Source of the DNA: JADHUC01 sp964617665
Lineage (GTDB): Bacteria; Planctomycetota; Planctomycetia; Pirellulales; Pirellulaceae
Reading direction: 5' to 3'
NCBI GenBank assembly: GCA_964617665.1
Contig: CAZUAH010000004.1
Span: 1-64,000, forward strand
Length of the DNA stretch: 64,000 bases
The stretch's first letter is position 1. Each line of letters begins with the position of its first letter. Positions 35,465-44,549 of this stretch are shown in pieces. The position numbers and the translations under genes are program-made. The notes beneath the pieces were generated by a model that saw only the letters and a list, made by a program, of their open reading frames with translations, had not been told where the DNA came from and ran no database searches.

Positions 35465-36949
35465 TCAGTCCATTAACCGCGGATTGTATTGCCGAGGGCC
35501 GGCGACGTAGCCTTGGTAGGCTGATTCGTCCAGCGGTTTTGGGGTGTAGATATAGATGTGTTTGGCCGTGGGATCCCAAAGGACCAGCTCTTCACGGTCG
35601 TCTCCGCAAATGTTGGCTGGTATGGCGTGATAGAATCCCATGCGATGTATCTTGTTGCCTCCCGGCGGCGGCAAACCGGGAAGTTCGCGCCCTTCGTTGC
35701 GTTTCAGGTCCCAAAGCCATCCGCCGTTGTACAACAGGGCCGCTCTGTCGGCGCCGTTCCAGTACACCGGTTCCATGCCGACATTGGTCGGTGAAAAGTT
35801 GAGCTGAAATCGATCGACGATCTTGTTGGTCGCGCTGCTGACCAGAAGCATGTCGGTCGTGTGACCGGTATTGCGCAGAACCATTTCCGGGCCCGGCAGG
35901 TCGTCGCGCAGGTTGGCTAAGCGGACCTCCTGTCCATGAGGCACCTCCTTTTCGCCCAGCGACAAAATCACTTTGCCCTTTGCGCCAATCACATGTCCGA
36001 AACCGGAGCAAATGGCCCGCATGTTTCCATCGTCCCATTCTGTGATGGCGACTGAGTCCATGTTGCGGCCGAGCTGTTTCTCCCATAGCGGCGTGCCGTC
36101 GTCGTCGATCACAAAGTAGCCGCCATTCAGTTCATCGCGGCCGTCGCCGTCGATGTCACCGACTGCCGGGATGTAGGCGGTACACTGACTGTACTTGATC
36201 CACTCGGTGCGATAGGTCCAGAGGACGTTAAGGTGTTCGTCGATCGCATCGTACGTGTCGCCGAGTTTCACCGCGATGTCGCGAGGCTCGTCAGTTCCGC
36301 GAAAATTCGCCACCAGCAACCGCTGGTGGACCCAGTTCGCTCCGACAGGATCCTTACGACGCCGCTCGGTGATTTCTTTCGGTGCGGCTTCACGCAGCAC
36401 TTTGCCATTGCGCCCATCGCGGATTTGAATGACCACATCGGCCAACGATTGCCAGTCAATTTCTTTGTAGGATGCCTTGCCAGAACCCTCCGGTAGGAGT
36501 GCCTTACTTGGTCGATGCCAGAAGCAAATCACATCGGCCGCTCCATCGCCCGTCATGTCGTGCACGGCCACGGACATGGGCCGCGAGGGATGATTTCCGC
36601 CTTTGCCTGCGGACCACAGACTCTTGCCATTGATGTCGAATGTTCCAAGGAAACACGGTTTCATCCCACCTCGATGAGCGCCGCTTGGCGCTCCGTGATT
36701 GCAGCGATAGACCAGAAAGTCACAACGCCCGTCACCGTCAAGATCGCCAATGCGAACATCTCCACCGAACGTGTGCTTGTCTCGCGTGATAAGAAACTCC
36801 TCTGGGATCGGCAGCTTCCGGTACAACAACGCATCCTCGCGCGGCGGCGCATGCGGAATGCGTGGATCGGCCGACTGGGCCAGCAGCAGGCTGTCAAACA
36901 CAATGAGAAAGACGAACATGAAGATGGCTGGGTTGAATCGCTTGGTCAA
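35465..36949 (-). CDS. secreted FG-GAP/VCBS repeat protein, rhamnogalacturonan lyase (PL11)-like
   Basis: A 494-residue protein if started at TTG 36949, which follows AAGGA and the upstream stop (36964-36966) and gives a normal signal peptide (n-region TKRFNPA, then IFMFVFLIVF). An ATG at 36985 inside the upstream gene is the alternative. The mature chain is an eight-bladed-propeller type with calcium loops: VRIGDLDGDGRCDFLVYR, MTGDGAADVICF, VGDIDGDGRDELNGGYFVID. The C-terminus, YIYTPKPLDESAYQGYVAG and YNPRLMD, resembles PL11-type rhamnogalacturonan lyases of planctomycetes and Bacteroidota. Catalytic residues were not traced, so enzymatic activity is inference. It is the last gene of the 44845-35465 run. 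Confidence 0.65.
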   Translation of the reverse strand: MTKRFNPAIFMFVFLIVFDSLLLAQSADPRIPHAPPREDALLYRKLPIPEEFLITRDKHTFGGDVRIGDLDGDGRCDFLVYRCNHGAPSGAHRGGMKPCFLGTFDINGKSLWSAGKGGNHPSRPMSVAVHDMTGDGAADVICFWHRPSKALLPEGSGKASYKEIDWQSLADVVIQIRDGRNGKVLREAAPKEITERRRKDPVGANWVHQRLLVANFRGTDEPRDIAVKLGDTYDAIDEHLNVLWTYRTEWIKYSQCTAYIPAVGDIDGDGRDELNGGYFVIDDDGTPLWEKQLGRNMDSVAITEWDDGNMRAICSGFGHVIGAKGKVILSLGEKEVPHGQEVRLANLRDDLPGPEMVLRNTGHTTDMLLVSSATNKIVDRFQLNFSPTNVGMEPVYWNGADRAALLYNGGWLWDLKRNEGRELPGLPPPGGNKIHRMGFYHAIPANICGDDREELVLWDPTAKHIYIYTPKPLDESAYQGYVAGPRQYNPRLMD

Positions 36950-36963
36950 TTGACTGAAATTCC

Positions 36964-39576
36964 TTACTTGTTCCGCAGTTTCCACATCTCTTGAAGCACC
37001 TCGCCCCGGGTGCGTGCGGCCGGTGGGGAATCGCCGGACTCGGCCTTATGCACTCGGGCGACCAGTGCGTTTGAGTCGAGCGTGCCTTCGTTGAGTTGTG
37101 CCAGGCCTTCAGCCCAGACTTTTGCCACGGCTTCAGTCAGCGGCTGATCCAGGCGAGCGTTGTAGTCGCTGAAGAATCCCTTGGTGCCGAAGTATTGCGC
37201 CGCTGGGATCGACGGATTGGGATCGGTCACTTTCAGATCATTGAAGAAGCTGATGAGCTGCCGCCGCTCGACCAGCGTTCGCACAAGCAGGTCGGGATTC
37301 AATGCAGCGGGCGTCGTTCCTTGTTGTTTCGCCAGCGCGGTGGCGAAGCCGGCGGCTTCACCCGTTTGCATGTAGACCGGTTCCAGCCGGATCGCTCCCC
37401 AGGCAACGTGCGTGGCCGACAGACAGACCGGAACCAGCAGATTGTCCACGCCCTGCGGCAACAGTGCGCGATAGGGAATCTGCGATGGGCGAGATTCCTC
37501 GGTCAGGATCAACTTGCCATCGTACTTGAATCCAGGGCGGCTGTCGGTGGTGCAGGCGTGCGAGTCCATGTACCAGTCGGTGACCGCGATGCTGTCCGGA
37601 TGTACCGGCGTACGTGCGTAATCCCTGGAAAACATCCCGTCGTGTTCGGTGAAGACGTGACGGCCGACGATACGACGAGCTTCGCGCACGTACATTTCGT
37701 ACGGCACATGGCCGTTGTCGGCGTACTCGTCCCTGGGTAGGCCCCAAATGCGAAACCTCTCTCGCTGCTTCTGCGAAACGGACTCGTCGTTCTGGAGGAA
37801 CCACATCAACCCCAGCCCGAAATCCAGGTGTCGCTGGATGATCTTCTCTCGCGTTGGCCAGTCGGCTTCGGGGTAGTCGTGATTCTCGCCCGGCAGGATC
37901 GGGCTGTTTACGTGCGACTTGCGGTTGGGGCAACGGTCGGCGTGAGCGCCGATGTATTTACGTCCGTAATCGACGTACTCCTCGCGCCGGTAGTTGGCGG
38001 GCTTTGGAATGGGAAGGCGATTGGCCGGGTCCGAGGTGACGCAGAAACGGTAATTGTAGGCCTGCACGGCGCCGTCGACGGTGAAGGGGCTGTCCGGATC
38101 GACGGTCCCCTGGTGTGCGCCGTAGGCCCGGATGTTCAGTTCCTCGCGAACCACGCTCTGCGGCGACGAGTGAGCTATATTGACAAACACTCTGCCGGCG
38201 TGTGGTTCATCGTATTCGTCACGTGCCTCGCGGCCGACTCGATAGGGAACTTTCGCCAAAGCAAACAAGTCGCCTTCGTACGTAGCGTCAACGAACGTCG
38301 AGCCGCGGACGGCGATCTCCTTGTAGGATAGGTCTCCCGACCCGTCAGAAGACGAACCTAGACGAGTCGGGCGAGCCGTCCCAAGTCCTCGCAGCGTCAT
38401 GCTCTTGACGAGCGTCTTATCTCGCTCAACCGCCGTGGGGTAGTGGTCGAGCAGTAACGTGATCTTCTCTTCGGCCGCCACCAGGCGATTGAACTCACGC
38501 TCGGCCACATGCGGCTCGGCCCAGCCGATCGGATAATGCTCGTGCGTGTAGCGAATCGTCTGGTGGACCGGTGAATCGCGGCCGAACGAGGCGATGTAGT
38601 AGTTCTCGATGTTACGCAGCAGTTCGGTGAACAGCGGCGACCGTGGTCCGCCGTAAAGTGCATCCCACTGCATCAACCCGTTGGTCATCATGCCGCCGAT
38701 GTGTCCGTTGTGCTGGACCAACAGCACCGTGCAACCTTCGCGAGCCGCGCGCACCGCGCACACCGCACCACCGCCGGTACCGCCGACGATTACCACGTCG
38801 TACGACTTGCCATTAATCGCCGTGGGAGATGCACTCTTGGCGAGCTGCACCGGTTCGCCGGATCGCTCGGCTACCTTCGTAGGAGCCGTCTTTGGAGCCA
38901 GCGGCGATACGGCTACGGCAGCAGCCATCTCATTGCGTTCCGCGTTTGCTCGCGCGGGGTCGACTGGCCGTTTGATGTCAGCGAATCCGGAGTCACGTTT
39001 GCCGGCTCGTTCTTCGCGAGCGATTTCGACCGGGACAAACTGCACACCGTCCACCACAACGTATCCGTCGGCGTCTTTGTTAGAAACGACAACGCGGCCC
39101 TTCGTCCTCGCCTCGAACCGAAAGACGCCCAACGCACGCGGTACTCGATCGACCAACACCGGCTGACGCTGATTTACCGTGATCGTCTTTTCGCCATCGG
39201 CGCAGTGGATGGTTACGTACGCTTTGCTCGCGCGGTTCTCGTGACAAGTGTAAAGCAGCCGCACTTCGTATTCGCCTGCGGCGGGGATCTTTGGAGTAAA
39301 CACGGCCGTCTTGCGGCCGCGATCGGTGTTGTTGTCGTGTTGATAGGTCGCCTCGACGAACGGCGGCTGTATGCTGCTGCTGACCCACGATCCAGTGAAC
39401 TCCGCGGCTTCATTGTCAAGGACGATACCGGGTAACTCTTCTGCAGGAACGACTTGGGGCAGGTTTCCAGCTCGCTTGGCTGGACCGGTCTTCTTGGGTG
39501 AAGGCTCGGCGGCATTCAGTGCGGCCAGCGGGATCAGCAGTGAGACGGTGAAAGTGAGAACCAGGGCTCGTTTCAT
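36964..39576 (-). CDS. secreted golvesin-like domain + FAD-dependent oxidoreductase
   Basis: An 870-residue protein from ATG 39576 (AGGAATT upstream; the TTG at 39582 is not needed). A signal peptide is followed by a xanthan-lyase/golvesin-type beta domain at about residues 50-185 (ATYQHDNNTDRGRKTAVFTP, GEYEVRLLYTCHENRASKAY) and a low-complexity linker. The FAD_oxidored domain begins at YDVVIVGGTGGGAVCAVRAA (about 260-280) and has GHIGGMMTNGLMQWDALYGG and STFVDATYEGDLFALAKVPY. The C-terminal LLPQGVDNLLVPVCLSATHV and EPVYMQTGEAAGFATALAKQ complete the cofactor site. Planctomycetes encode many such exported flavoproteins, presumed to oxidise sugars or polyols. A palindrome at 38336-38371 encodes an unconserved segment (TARPTRLGSSSDGSGD). 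Confidence 0.82.
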   Translation of the reverse strand: MKRALVLTFTVSLLIPLAALNAAEPSPKKTGPAKRAGNLPQVVPAEELPGIVLDNEAAEFTGSWVSSSIQPPFVEATYQHDNNTDRGRKTAVFTPKIPAAGEYEVRLLYTCHENRASKAYVTIHCADGEKTITVNQRQPVLVDRVPRALGVFRFEARTKGRVVVSNKDADGYVVVDGVQFVPVEIAREERAGKRDSGFADIKRPVDPARANAERNEMAAAVAVSPLAPKTAPTKVAERSGEPVQLAKSASPTAINGKSYDVVIVGGTGGGAVCAVRAAREGCTVLLVQHNGHIGGMMTNGLMQWDALYGGPRSPLFTELLRNIENYYIASFGRDSPVHQTIRYTHEHYPIGWAEPHVAEREFNRLVAAEEKITLLLDHYPTAVERDKTLVKSMTLRGLGTARPTRLGSSSDGSGDLSYKEIAVRGSTFVDATYEGDLFALAKVPYRVGREARDEYDEPHAGRVFVNIAHSSPQSVVREELNIRAYGAHQGTVDPDSPFTVDGAVQAYNYRFCVTSDPANRLPIPKPANYRREEYVDYGRKYIGAHADRCPNRKSHVNSPILPGENHDYPEADWPTREKIIQRHLDFGLGLMWFLQNDESVSQKQRERFRIWGLPRDEYADNGHVPYEMYVREARRIVGRHVFTEHDGMFSRDYARTPVHPDSIAVTDWYMDSHACTTDSRPGFKYDGKLILTEESRPSQIPYRALLPQGVDNLLVPVCLSATHVAWGAIRLEPVYMQTGEAAGFATALAKQQGTTPAALNPDLLVRTLVERRQLISFFNDLKVTDPNPSIPAAQYFGTKGFFSDYNARLDQPLTEAVAKVWAEGLAQLNEGTLDSNALVARVHKAESGDSPPAARTRGEVLQEMWKLRNK
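38336..38371. repeat. palindromic insert within the FAD oxidoreductase gene
   Basis: CCCGACCCGTC (38336-38346) and GACGAGTCGGG (38361-38371) form an 11-bp inverted repeat with one mismatch around a 14-nt loop. The encoded residues lie where related flavoproteins have a short loop before the conserved FVDATYEGDL strand, so the palindrome may be an in-frame insertion. Confidence 0.4.
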
Positions 39577-39690
39577 GGTCAATTCCTATAACGGGGCACG
39601 TTTGAAAGTCCTGCCGGAGCACTGCCTTCAGCATCGGCTTGCTCGGTTTTCGAGTCGAGCGATGACGGACCGCGGTATCGCAACGCAGAA

Positions 39691-41919
39691 TCACTGCTCG
39701 AAACCCGCGACGCGCGGGACTATTTGGATGCCGTATTCGCCCTTGTGACCGCCGAATTCCACTGCTCGGTTCCAGGCTTCTTTGGCGTTGGGAAGGCCTG
39801 CTTCGACAGCTACCGACAGGCCCGTCATCGCCTCCAAGTGGTAGTTGAAGTGGGGCCGGACCTTGCGGTCGTATGCCCAGTACATCATGCCGCCGCCGAA
39901 GCCAGTTTCCAGCAGGGGCCATACGCCGCTTTCGTCCGGTAGATGTTCCAAGCCGCGTTCGTTGTACCAGCCGTTATCGACGTTTTGCTTTGTGTAGTAC
40001 CAGATGGCTCCGTAGTTGTCCAAGTACTTCGGATCCCCGTCGACCACTTCGAGGCCTTTGACTGTTTTCGTGGTCTTTTTGGCGGATTTATCTGCCACGG
40101 CAGTCTTCGTGTCGATGACTCTTGTCTCGAGCCGCGCGATGGCGGTCGAATAGGGCATGGCGTCGCGTGGGTCATAGCGATAGACGTTGCCGTCCGGAGC
40201 TTTAAACTCGTCTTCGGATGTGTACAGACCGACGATGTACTCGGCAGCCCAGTCGCGCACCGCCGGTGCGTTATCATCAAAACCCTTGTCCGCTGCATTG
40301 CCCAGAGCCCAGACCACCCACGAATACATCCAGGTCGAGCAGCGCATGGCGTTAACCCAATTCTGTCGGCCTGAGCATTGGAACACGCCGGCCGGCGGAC
40401 AATGGACTCGCCGACCCGATTTGACAAGCCCTTCGGTCATTTCGTCCAGGCACTTTTTGACGCCTTCGGTGAAGTAGCCAACCAGCGGATGCTTGTCCGG
40501 CAGGATGAAGGCTGCGTCGACCACTTGGCGCAGGCTCCAGGCAAAGCTGCGGTCCATCGACTGCCACTTCAATCCCTTGTGCGGCCATTCGCCCATGTGG
40601 TAGGCGGCCCAGAAACTGACCTCCTCGGCGTAGTATTTGTCGCCGGTCAAGAGATAGCTGATGTAGCCGATCGACGGCGCATGGGCGTGATCCGGTTGAG
40701 CCGGCGGGCGGGTGCCATCGGGCAGTCTGTACAGCGGGATGCGGTAGCCTCTGTCCAACGGAGGCTGTTCGACCGTAAACACATCGTAGCCAGGCGCGCC
40801 GTTTTGACGAACATGGATAAAGAAAACTCCACCGCCATTGCCATCGGCATGCAGAATCGCTCGATAGGTCTTTGGGCCGCCCCCGGCCAACAGATACGCC
40901 ACGACCCATGATGGATACGGCCCCAGGTCCCAGCGTCCTCCGGTGTTGGGCATGTGTCGCAGGATGATGCCGCTTTCCAATATGCCCTGGCGGCGCTGGG
41001 GGTGGGCGCGCATCTCGTTGCGCATGTCGTAGAAGGCATCGACGTCGTCGCGAGATTTGACATCCACCCAACGGTATCGAGGAACAAATTTTCCCTTGCA
41101 CCAGTATTCGAAGTTCGGTCGACGGTGAATGTCCTCCAGTTGACCTTCGCTCCACGCGACGATGCGGTAGCGGGTTTGGTCGAGATGATCGTAAGGACCC
41201 TGTTCGTACAACACCTTGTCGCCGCACAGTAGCTTCACGCCAGAGAATTTGTACTGGATGGGCTCGGGCCCCGCTGTCTTCCGGATCTTGCACCGTTCGA
41301 CCACGGCCGCAACGCGTACGCTGCTTTGACCCGTGAACACACGCAAGCGCCAAAAGACTTCGATATGCGGGTCAGGCGTTCCTTCGGCATCGATCGGCAC
41401 GTCGTGGATTTCAAATTCCTTCATCACAGGTCCGTCGTGAAGGACTTTCACCTGTTGCGACGCCGACCAAGCGCCAGCGATGACTTTCCCCGCATCCGAG
41501 GTCAGCACCTCGCCTTCTTCTGTCACCAGAACCAGCTTTGCGTCGAACTTGGTTTTGTCGAATGCCCACTGGAACGGTGGCGGGTCGCTCGGTTTTTCCT
41601 TTAGCCAGTCGACCTGGACGTTGCCTCCGGCTGCCAACTCGGGCAAAACGAACGACACAAGCGCGTGTCGAATCGAACCATCGTCAGCTCGTCGCAGCAC
41701 GTCCACTTGTGCCGGCAACTTCCGCCCGCCGATCATAGGCGTGATTCCGTTCACAAAATCACCCCGAGCCCCAACACGAGAAAGTGTGATCGGCACGTTC
41801 TTGAGCGCGCGATCTGTCTGCAGATTGTTGTAGACGTTCGATACAACAACGTCGCCAATGGCTGACGACGAAAGACCCGCCGCGAAAAGCATCACGATTG
41901 TAGACATGACTCGGTACAT
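39691..41919 (-). CDS. secreted RIFT-barrel protein, PcRGLX/YetA-like (exo-rhamnogalacturonan lyase-like)
   Basis: A 742-residue protein with signal peptide MYRVMSTIVMLFAAGLSSSA. The first 90 residues (VVVSNVYNNLQTDRALKNVP, ITLSRVGARGDFVNGITP) look like a RIFT barrel in which a substrate-facing GD(F/V)xNG turn follows a strand. A beta-sandwich follows, then an alpha/alpha-barrel-like region rich in W and Y (GRWDLGPYPSWVVAYLLAGG, AHAPSIGYISYLLTGDKYYA, HMGEWPHKGLKWQSMDRSFA). The order matches PcRGLX/YetA-like exo-rhamnogalacturonan lyases, but assignment is by pattern only. It is 11 bp downstream of the nitrilase fusion and 108 bp upstream of the FAD gene, in a set that also has a PL11-like protein, which fits pectin side-chain use. 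Confidence 0.55.
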   Translation of the reverse strand: MYRVMSTIVMLFAAGLSSSAIGDVVVSNVYNNLQTDRALKNVPITLSRVGARGDFVNGITPMIGGRKLPAQVDVLRRADDGSIRHALVSFVLPELAAGGNVQVDWLKEKPSDPPPFQWAFDKTKFDAKLVLVTEEGEVLTSDAGKVIAGAWSASQQVKVLHDGPVMKEFEIHDVPIDAEGTPDPHIEVFWRLRVFTGQSSVRVAAVVERCKIRKTAGPEPIQYKFSGVKLLCGDKVLYEQGPYDHLDQTRYRIVAWSEGQLEDIHRRPNFEYWCKGKFVPRYRWVDVKSRDDVDAFYDMRNEMRAHPQRRQGILESGIILRHMPNTGGRWDLGPYPSWVVAYLLAGGGPKTYRAILHADGNGGGVFFIHVRQNGAPGYDVFTVEQPPLDRGYRIPLYRLPDGTRPPAQPDHAHAPSIGYISYLLTGDKYYAEEVSFWAAYHMGEWPHKGLKWQSMDRSFAWSLRQVVDAAFILPDKHPLVGYFTEGVKKCLDEMTEGLVKSGRRVHCPPAGVFQCSGRQNWVNAMRCSTWMYSWVVWALGNAADKGFDDNAPAVRDWAAEYIVGLYTSEDEFKAPDGNVYRYDPRDAMPYSTAIARLETRVIDTKTAVADKSAKKTTKTVKGLEVVDGDPKYLDNYGAIWYYTKQNVDNGWYNERGLEHLPDESGVWPLLETGFGGGMMYWAYDRKVRPHFNYHLEAMTGLSVAVEAGLPNAKEAWNRAVEFGGHKGEYGIQIVPRVAGFEQ

Positions 41920-41930
41920 CGTGCTTCGTC

Positions 41931-43337
41931 CTATTTGGAACCCAACGGAAGATCAAAAAAGAACACTTCGTTCTTGTCGTGTTCGCCCTTGATTTGCTCG
42001 GGTGTAATCTCCAGGCGGTCTCCCAGAATTGTACGAAAACTGATGTCACCATTGGGATTCGTGATGAGGAATTCAGCCGGATGGATGAATGTGATCCAGA
42101 TGCTGTTCTCTTTCGATCGAGCTTGCAGAAACGGATCGTTCCTCTTCGGGCCGAACATGCCGCCGGACGGACAGATCAGGAAATCGGCACCGCCGTCGCA
42201 CAATCGCTTGACCAGATCCGGGTATCGCCGGTCGGCACAAATCATGAGCGCAATCTTGCCATACGGTGTCTCGAACACGGGCGAACTGTCCCCAGGTGTG
42301 TTGCGTACCAACTCGTGCCCGAGTTGTTGTTTGCGATACTTGCCGACGAGTTGTCCGTCGGGGGCTATCAGGACGGCCGTGTTGTAGCGATGCTCGCCAT
42401 CGGACTCCAGCATTCCGGCCACGAGAAAGATATCCAACTCGTCGGCCAAAGCGGCCAAACGGCGGTAGAACGTTCCGTCGGGGATGGTCTCGCCGAGCGC
42501 TCGGTACTGTTCGAGTGGGATCGACTTGTCCTTGATGGCATACCCGTCGAGGTAACACTCGGTCGTACAGACGATCTTGGCATCGCCTTTGGCCGCCTGG
42601 CGAATCATCGCTTCCGCGCGGCGGTAATTCGCCTCTTTGTCGGCACGCAGCCACTTGAGCACGATGCCTGCGACACGAACTGTATCGCCGGACCAAGACT
42701 CGTCTGACGGAAGCTCCTCGATCGTGATGTCCTTGTACCATGCTTCATTGGGCGGACCGCTATGAATCTGCAGGCCGATCACGCCCTTCTGCGGAATGGT
42801 GCTGTCGAATTCCGTATAGTCGACCGTGCAGCGGCCGTTCAGCCAAAATCGAACCCTCCGCCCTTCGCATCGAATGACGTATTCGTTCCAGTCACCCTCG
42901 TTGTGCAGCTTGCCTTGCTCCTGGACGGGCGGTCCCGTCAGCAGCCTGTGGCGTCGTTCGTCATAGAGACATCCCCAGTAGACTTGGCCAATGTCCGCCT
43001 GGTAGCCAATCATCTCGTTGCTGTTAGGGACCCGCTCGCTACGAATCTGAATTCCAGCATTAGGATTCTGTCCCAATACTTTGAATTTCAATCGCAATTC
43101 GAAGTCAGTGTATGTCTTTTTCGTGCAAAGATACTCGTTCTTTGGCACCCGTTCCTTCAAGCTTCCGCCCACGATCGCGTTGTCCTCGATGCGAAAAGTG
43201 TCAAGGTTGCCTTCCCAGCCCTCGAACGAATTGCCATCGAACAATGGGGGGGCGGACGACTGTGTGACATCGTCTTGCCCATGCGCGAAGGTCGAGGCAA
43301 ACACCAAGACAAACATTAGTACAGCGAGTTTCTTCAT
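41931..43337 (-). CDS. secreted 3-keto-disaccharide hydrolase (DUF1080) + nitrilase-superfamily fusion
   Basis: A 468-residue protein with GGGAG upstream of ATG 43337 and signal peptide MKKLAVLMFVLVFASTFAHG. Residues 30-208 are a DUF1080/3-keto-disaccharide hydrolase jelly roll (LFDGNSFEGWEGNL, FELRLKFKVLGQNPNAGIQI, GDWNEYVIRCEGRRVRFWLN). Residues 218-460 are a carbon-nitrogen hydrolase with a complete Glu-Lys-Cys set: E260 (TTECYLDGYA), K336 (KYRKQQLG) and C367 (LMICADRRYPD). The nitrilase half cleaves or forms amide/nitrile bonds in known members. Joining it to a keto-sugar hydrolase in an exported protein suggests work on an amidated or N-acylated sugar (inference). It is flanked by bioF (30 bp) and the RIFT-barrel gene (11 bp) on the same strand. 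Confidence 0.85.
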   Translation of the reverse strand: MKKLAVLMFVLVFASTFAHGQDDVTQSSAPPLFDGNSFEGWEGNLDTFRIEDNAIVGGSLKERVPKNEYLCTKKTYTDFELRLKFKVLGQNPNAGIQIRSERVPNSNEMIGYQADIGQVYWGCLYDERRHRLLTGPPVQEQGKLHNEGDWNEYVIRCEGRRVRFWLNGRCTVDYTEFDSTIPQKGVIGLQIHSGPPNEAWYKDITIEELPSDESWSGDTVRVAGIVLKWLRADKEANYRRAEAMIRQAAKGDAKIVCTTECYLDGYAIKDKSIPLEQYRALGETIPDGTFYRRLAALADELDIFLVAGMLESDGEHRYNTAVLIAPDGQLVGKYRKQQLGHELVRNTPGDSSPVFETPYGKIALMICADRRYPDLVKRLCDGGADFLICPSGGMFGPKRNDPFLQARSKENSIWITFIHPAEFLITNPNGDISFRTILGDRLEITPEQIKGEHDKNEVFFFDLPLGSK

Positions 43338-43367
43338 TGGTTTGTTCTCCCTTTGCTAACGACAACT

Positions 43368-44549
43368 TCAAGTTGAGCTTCCGTAGTTCAGTCCTTCCAT
43401 CGCCGGCAACAAGCGATCGATCATTTCCTCTGTATGTGCGTAGCTGAGACTGATGCGCAACAGCGATTCACCGGCGGGCACCGACGGAGGGCGGATGCCG
43501 GGAACCTGCAGGCCACGTTCTCTCAGCACGGACGCCATGTCCATCGTTCGCGCGGGATCACCAACAATCACGGGAATTATTTGACTGGCCGAATCCGCGG
43601 TGGACCAGCCTTGTTGTTTCAGTTGCTCGCGCAGGCTGGCAGCTCGGTCCAACAACGCCGCGCGGCGTTGCGGTTCGCATTGTACCAACCGAAGAGCTTC
43701 GATGCCGGCTGCAGCGGTCGCTTCGGGCAGCGCGGTCGAAAAGACATACGAGCGTGCGCGGTTCGCGAGCCAGTCGATCAATCGCTGCTGGCCCACGACA
43801 AATCCGCCGATCGAGCCGAGTGCCTTGCTCAACGTACCGACGCGCACGTGGACACCGTCTTCCGTGCCCAGGTGCTCGCATACACCTCGTCCGTTCGTGC
43901 CGAAGACACCCGTAGCGTGCGCTTCGTCGACCATCAGCACGGCGTCGAATTGTTCGGCCAATTCAGCTAGTTTCGCGAGTGGCGCCAAATCGCCATCCAT
44001 GCTGAACAAGCCATCGGTAATAATCAGGCGTCGGCGGAAGTCGCCAGCGTCTTGAATTGCTGTCTTGAGGTAGTCGATGTCTCGATGGGGATAGACTTCA
44101 ATGCGCGCTCCCGACAGGCGACAACCGTCAATGATGCTGGCGTGATTCTTGGCATCGCTGAAGATCACATCCTGCTTGCCCACCAGTGCTGGAATTGTCC
44201 CGACATTGGCCGCGAATCCCGATGGAAACAATAGGGCAGCCTCGGTTCCTTCAAACTCGGCCAGAGCCCTCTCCAATTCCGCGTGTATGGCAGCGCGCCC
44301 CGTGATCAGCGGGCTAGCGCCACTTCCCCAGCCGACTTGTTGGATCAAATCTCGGACCGCTGCCACCAAGTTTTCGGCGGCGAATCCCAGATAGTCGTTT
44401 GATCCAAAGTTCACAATCGACCTACCATCCAGACGGATCGTCGCCGGACTTTGCGGCCCGTCGCGCACGGCCAACTGGCGGCGCAGATGTTGCCGTTCGA
44501 GCGTCAGCAGTTCGTCGTCAACCCAGGCGAGCGGATCGTGGGACATCAT
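43368..44549 (-). CDS. bioF: 8-amino-7-oxononanoate synthase or related alpha-oxoamine synthase
   Basis: A 393-residue PLP enzyme of the alpha-oxoamine synthase family: IVNFGSNDYLGFA, GWGSGASPLITGRAAIHAEL, FPSGFAANVGTIPAL, VMVDEAHATGVFGTNGRGVC and the Schiff-base lysine in GTLSKALGSIGGF. The C-terminal GIRPPSVPAGESLLRISLSY is the BioF form. It condenses pimeloyl-ACP/CoA with alanine to make KAPA in biotin synthesis, in the cytoplasm. The ATG at 44549 overlaps the stop of the preceding BFD-like ferredoxin by 4 nt, so the two are coupled. No other bio gene is adjacent; related paralogs (2-amino-3-ketobutyrate CoA ligase) cannot be fully excluded, but the PPSVP motif and length favour BioF. Confidence 0.86.
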   Translation of the reverse strand: MMSHDPLAWVDDELLTLERQHLRRQLAVRDGPQSPATIRLDGRSIVNFGSNDYLGFAAENLVAAVRDLIQQVGWGSGASPLITGRAAIHAELERALAEFEGTEAALLFPSGFAANVGTIPALVGKQDVIFSDAKNHASIIDGCRLSGARIEVYPHRDIDYLKTAIQDAGDFRRRLIITDGLFSMDGDLAPLAKLAELAEQFDAVLMVDEAHATGVFGTNGRGVCEHLGTEDGVHVRVGTLSKALGSIGGFVVGQQRLIDWLANRARSYVFSTALPEATAAAGIEALRLVQCEPQRRAALLDRAASLREQLKQQGWSTADSASQIIPVIVGDPARTMDMASVLRERGLQVPGIRPPSVPAGESLLRISLSYAHTEEMIDRLLPAMEGLNYGSST

